Shown piece after piece: positions 61,375-64,000 of a DNA stretch of 64,000 nt (position 1 is the first letter of the stretch; each line of letters begins with the position of its first letter). The notes beneath the pieces were generated by a model. The model saw only the letters and a list, made by a program, of their open reading frames with translations, was not told where the DNA came from and did not search any database. Made by a program: the position numbers and the translations under genes. The DNA is taken from assembly GCF_009857605.1 (NCBI RefSeq), contig NZ_WWCT01000004.1, positions 248,001 to 312,000 on the forward strand, in the 5' to 3' direction. This DNA is from Duganella levis (GTDB lineage Bacteria > Pseudomonadota > Gammaproteobacteria > Burkholderiales > Burkholderiaceae_D).

Positions 61375-64000
61375 TCAGCTCAGCTTTTTAACTTGTTTAG
61401 CACGAGCAATAAAGTAAGCAGTATCATGATCGGCAGTAATTATATTAGACTTGAGAAGACCCGTTGCAGATTTAATCATTCTTGTAACATAAGGTTTTTC
61501 TCGATCCTCATTTCCATTTAGACGCCAAATAAACGAACTATGTTTAAATAAACTAAGGAGGTTTTGAATATCTCCAGTATTTTCAAAAATATCCCAAAGA
61601 GCCTTATGCGACTTTAAAAATAATGCATCAAATCTCTGCCCATAAAAATACTGATAGGCACTAATTAAATTATTTATATTTTCATTTGAGAGTTTAATAT
61701 TTCTCTCAACGGAAATAGTGGCAATTTTTACCGCCGCACGACTCGCATTATACGGATCACGAGTCTTACTTGAGCTCGACACGACCTCTTGCAAAACCCC
61801 CAACATATCGGAATCATCTGAATAAGAATCCGCTCTCGACAAAATAAGGTTATTGCGTACTGTAACTGCACCACTTTTCTTGGCCTGTTCCTCAAGTCTT
61901 AATAACTTAACTTTTGCATCACCTTGAGCGCCCATTTCAACTACAATAGCGCGAGCTTGAATGGCATCATTAGATTTCGGAGAAATTTTAATTAATTCTT
62001 CGGCAGCTTTAATTGCCTCCGAATCGTCCAATGACTGCAGGCACAACGCATAATTTAACAGTAGTGATACTTTAAGATCTTTTGGCCACTCATGCTCTAT
62101 TAGTTCCTCTAGAAGTTTCTTTGATCGCGGATTGTCCCCTTGCATACGAGAACTTTTTGCCAATAGGTATCGTATTGAAAGTACTTCCTTTCCATAATTA
62201 CTTGCTTCCGCGCCCGCAGTAGAAAGAACGGCATCACAAGCAGCAGTACAACTCCTATAATGCTTACCAGCCAATAGTTCGGCGCAGTAGATTTGAGCTA
62301 AAGTAAGTGCTGTTTTAACGCGCAAATTTTGCAAATTCAAAACGGCCAGCGACAACATACGAAGCACCAATTCATGGCCATTATCCAACGTGGTCAAATC
62401 TTCTGATATTTTAAAACCTTCTCTTGACTTGATCTTCCAAATACCAGAAGATCGATTTTCCTCAAAATATAGCCCCATTGCCCGCTTAGTCAAAGAATCT
62501 ATTTCTTTTTCGCCAAGCAAAGACAACACATATTCACGCACTGCAGCTTTTGCAAATAACAGTTTTATTTTACTTTCTTGACCACTAACGTTTGGAATTA
62601 CACCAAACCCATTTCGAACCTCTATAAGGTCATAATCTAACAAAGTAACAGCTTGTGTCTCATAAAATACGTACTGCGGGTCAAAGCGGCGAATTTTTTG
62701 AAGCGTTTCTCCATGTGGCAGAATGCAAAGAAGCTTTAGCATTAATCCGGCACGCTTAATATTATCATCAGCTGAATTAAAAATAGCTTCGATTGCCGTG
62801 GATAGCGCACGCGGAACGACTTCATTTTCTGATGCCCTTGTTACCAAAGCTCCAATCTGTAAATCGGATAAATTTACTACGCGAAGGCTTTTTAGTACCT
62901 TTTCTATTTTGCTCGGCACTCCGCCTGTTAATTTATAAATTTCACTTATAGAAGATGGATTTTTTATATCGCTTTGGCAGTTTTTATGCGAAAAGACATA
63001 AGCTCTGGTTTCAACCTCATCCAATGGAGTTAGGCTTATCTTACTAAATTTTCCTGTTATCGGAGGAACGCGAGTAACAGCCAATATAACAACTTGCGGA
63101 CAAAAATCGAGAACCATATCGCCCAAACTTTCAACATCTGAAGCCATATGCAATTCCTGAATATTTTCAGACGGCGCTTCATCGAAGATAAGAATTGCAG
63201 GACCTACCTGCAATAAGTTTTTACAATATTCTGAAAATGAGCAACCATACAGTTCAGGAAAACGATTCAAGAATTCACTACGTTTAGCGTAGTTGCCTAA
63301 ATCTATTCGATATATTGGTTTTTCTTGGTACCCCATAGATTTCACTATAGAATACAAAAAACCGTCCGTCCCTAATCCCCAATCTGTACAAATCCAAACC
63401 ATACGCTCCAAAGCAATGGCCGCTACACAAGCCTGTTGAGATGGAACGCGAATTCCAATATGCTGGTCGAGTTGGGGAATATTATATTTTGTAGCCTCTA
63501 AAAAATCTGAATTTATAGATACCTCATTGATTGAGGTAACCACAATCTTTTGTTCAATTTCCGAAATCAGTTGCTGCACATTATGCTGACTAGTCGACGT
63601 TGATATTTTTAATGGTTCAGAAGTATTTTCCGCACCTGGAATAATTGCATGATTATAATCTGGAATGAAATTTCGCTTGCCATCGCCTCGAATATGAGAA
63701 ATTCGTGGCCAAAGAATCCATTCGGCAGATGTCTTCTGAATCGCGATTTTCCCTACTGTATATCCATGACGCCTTTCAGTGGTACCATCGGCAAGATATT
63801 CCAGACCGAAAATCGAAGGACCTTGAACGATTTTTCTACTTGGTCCTCCGCCGGTAGATATAGTCTGCGAACTTGATTCGTGCATGTGTCCAAATATATG
63901 GGCAGTGAAGCGCTCCGGCGGATAGATTTCCGTGTCGAAATCTTTCTTAACTTCAGGATGAAGCCATCCTGTAGGATGATGGGTGATTAGAAAATTAACA
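61375..64000 (-). CDS. Metallophosphoesterase-STAND NTPase-helical repeat protein (5' end beyond window)
   Basis: The frame is open to the window edge (at least 874 residues); the ATG at 63885 is internal. The first visible residues are the end of a calcineurin-like phosphoesterase: FLITHHP (63981-63973 for HHP) and FGHMHE (GHMH at 63891-63880). Then comes a STAND-type NTPase: degenerate Walker A WGLGTDGF (63381-63358), Walker B AILIFDE (63198-63178), ISLTPLDEVETRAYVFSH and GGVPSKIEK (GxP motif, near 62930). The C-terminal half is helical repeats of TPR type (for example LLNYALCLQSLDDSEAIKAA). Such effector-NTPase-repeat proteins are NLR-like; antiphage Avs proteins are known examples. Codon use is AT-rich, unlike all neighbours, suggesting transfer. 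Confidence 0.8.
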   Translation of the reverse strand, partial: VNFLITHHPTGWLHPEVKKDFDTEIYPPERFTAHIFGHMHESSSQTISTGGGPSRKIVQGPSIFGLEYLADGTTERRHGYTVGKIAIQKTSAEWILWPRISHIRGDGKRNFIPDYNHAIIPGAENTSEPLKISTSTSQHNVQQLISEIEQKIVVTSINEVSINSDFLEATKYNIPQLDQHIGIRVPSQQACVAAIALERMVWICTDWGLGTDGFLYSIVKSMGYQEKPIYRIDLGNYAKRSEFLNRFPELYGCSFSEYCKNLLQVGPAILIFDEAPSENIQELHMASDVESLGDMVLDFCPQVVILAVTRVPPITGKFSKISLTPLDEVETRAYVFSHKNCQSDIKNPSSISEIYKLTGGVPSKIEKVLKSLRVVNLSDLQIGALVTRASENEVVPRALSTAIEAIFNSADDNIKRAGLMLKLLCILPHGETLQKIRRFDPQYVFYETQAVTLLDYDLIEVRNGFGVIPNVSGQESKIKLLFAKAAVREYVLSLLGEKEIDSLTKRAMGLYFEENRSSGIWKIKSREGFKISEDLTTLDNGHELVLRMLSLAVLNLQNLRVKTALTLAQIYCAELLAGKHYRSCTAACDAVLSTAGAEASNYGKEVLSIRYLLAKSSRMQGDNPRSKKLLEELIEHEWPKDLKVSLLLNYALCLQSLDDSEAIKAAEELIKISPKSNDAIQARAIVVEMGAQGDAKVKLLRLEEQAKKSGAVTVRNNLILSRADSYSDDSDMLGVLQEVVSSSSKTRDPYNASRAAVKIATISVERNIKLSNENINNLISAYQYFYGQRFDALFLKSHKALWDIFENTGDIQNLLSLFKHSSFIWRLNGNEDREKPYVTRMIKSATGLLKSNIITADHDTAYFIARAKQVKKLS

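Noticed and set aside
63880-63885. ATG at 63885 as the true start of the STAND gene
   Set aside because: The frame remains open to the window edge, encodes phosphoesterase motifs upstream, and this Met is itself inside GHMH; no ribosome binding site precedes it.

Overview
The window is a high-GC chromosomal segment of a betaproteobacterium. The gene set points to Burkholderiales, most likely Oxalobacteraceae of the Duganella/Massilia/Janthinobacterium kind: a phasin, many LysR regulators, CHASE, HD-GYP and GGDEF signalling proteins, a bacteriophytochrome with its own heme oxygenase, RND and EmrAB-type efflux systems, and GGGGTCAG-type palindromes between genes. No rRNA, tRNA, CRISPR array or insertion sequence was seen. 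The assignment is inferred from gene content only.

Layout. 1-3 kb: two GNAT acetyltransferases and cytosine deaminase (minus strand), then a phasin and a long palindrome. 3-9 kb: heterodimeric ABC exporter mdlAB and a TPR-GGDEF diguanylate cyclase. 9-14.5 kb: a repeat-built lipoprotein, two poorly known proteins, an S10 carboxypeptidase and a divergent LysR/SDR pair. 14.5-17.1 kb: an accessory islet of small unknown genes, including a gene broken by a one-base shift in an A6 run, an orphan HTH protein and a membrane-anchored HExxH protease. 17-20 kb: a LysR regulator divergent from a phytanoyl-CoA dioxygenase-like enzyme and a TIM-barrel isomerase. 20-26 kb: CHASE kinase with HD-GYP regulator, a 2-Cys OhrR-type regulator in front of an Fe(II)/2OG oxygenase, a hybrid kinase and a candidate small RNA.

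26-36 kb holds two complete tripartite drug-efflux operons facing each other: RND (OMF-MFP-RND-GyrI-like) on plus and MFS (EmrB-EmrA-OMF) on minus, separated by a triple 13-bp palindrome. 36-42 kb: a large KatE-type catalase, a DUF883 protein and a 760-residue Ala/Gln-rich protein with no Lys, His, Cys or Trp. 42-48 kb: an orphan amino-acid-binding protein followed by a red-light sensing locus (bphO, hybrid kinase, response regulator, bphP). 48-53.5 kb: TetR/GNAT/DUF1275 operon, JmjC-like oxygenase, msrA, a stand-alone receiver and a TonB-domain protein. 53.5-61 kb: DUF2946-PepSY pair, three neighbouring proteins with Tat-like signals (hydrolase, class V aminotransferase, solute-binding protein), LysR/FUSC pair and an orphan HTH protein.

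From about 61.1 kb to the right edge the base composition becomes AT-rich and one very large gene fills the rest. Reading its frame back past the first internal ATG to the window edge reveals the end of a calcineurin-like metallophosphoesterase (HHP and GHMH motifs) fused to a STAND-type NTPase with a clear Walker B and a C-terminal helical-repeat region. This is the architecture of NLR-like antiphage proteins (Avs type) with a phosphoesterase as probable effector, and is the best candidate here for an undescribed system. Its Walker A lysine position is threonine.
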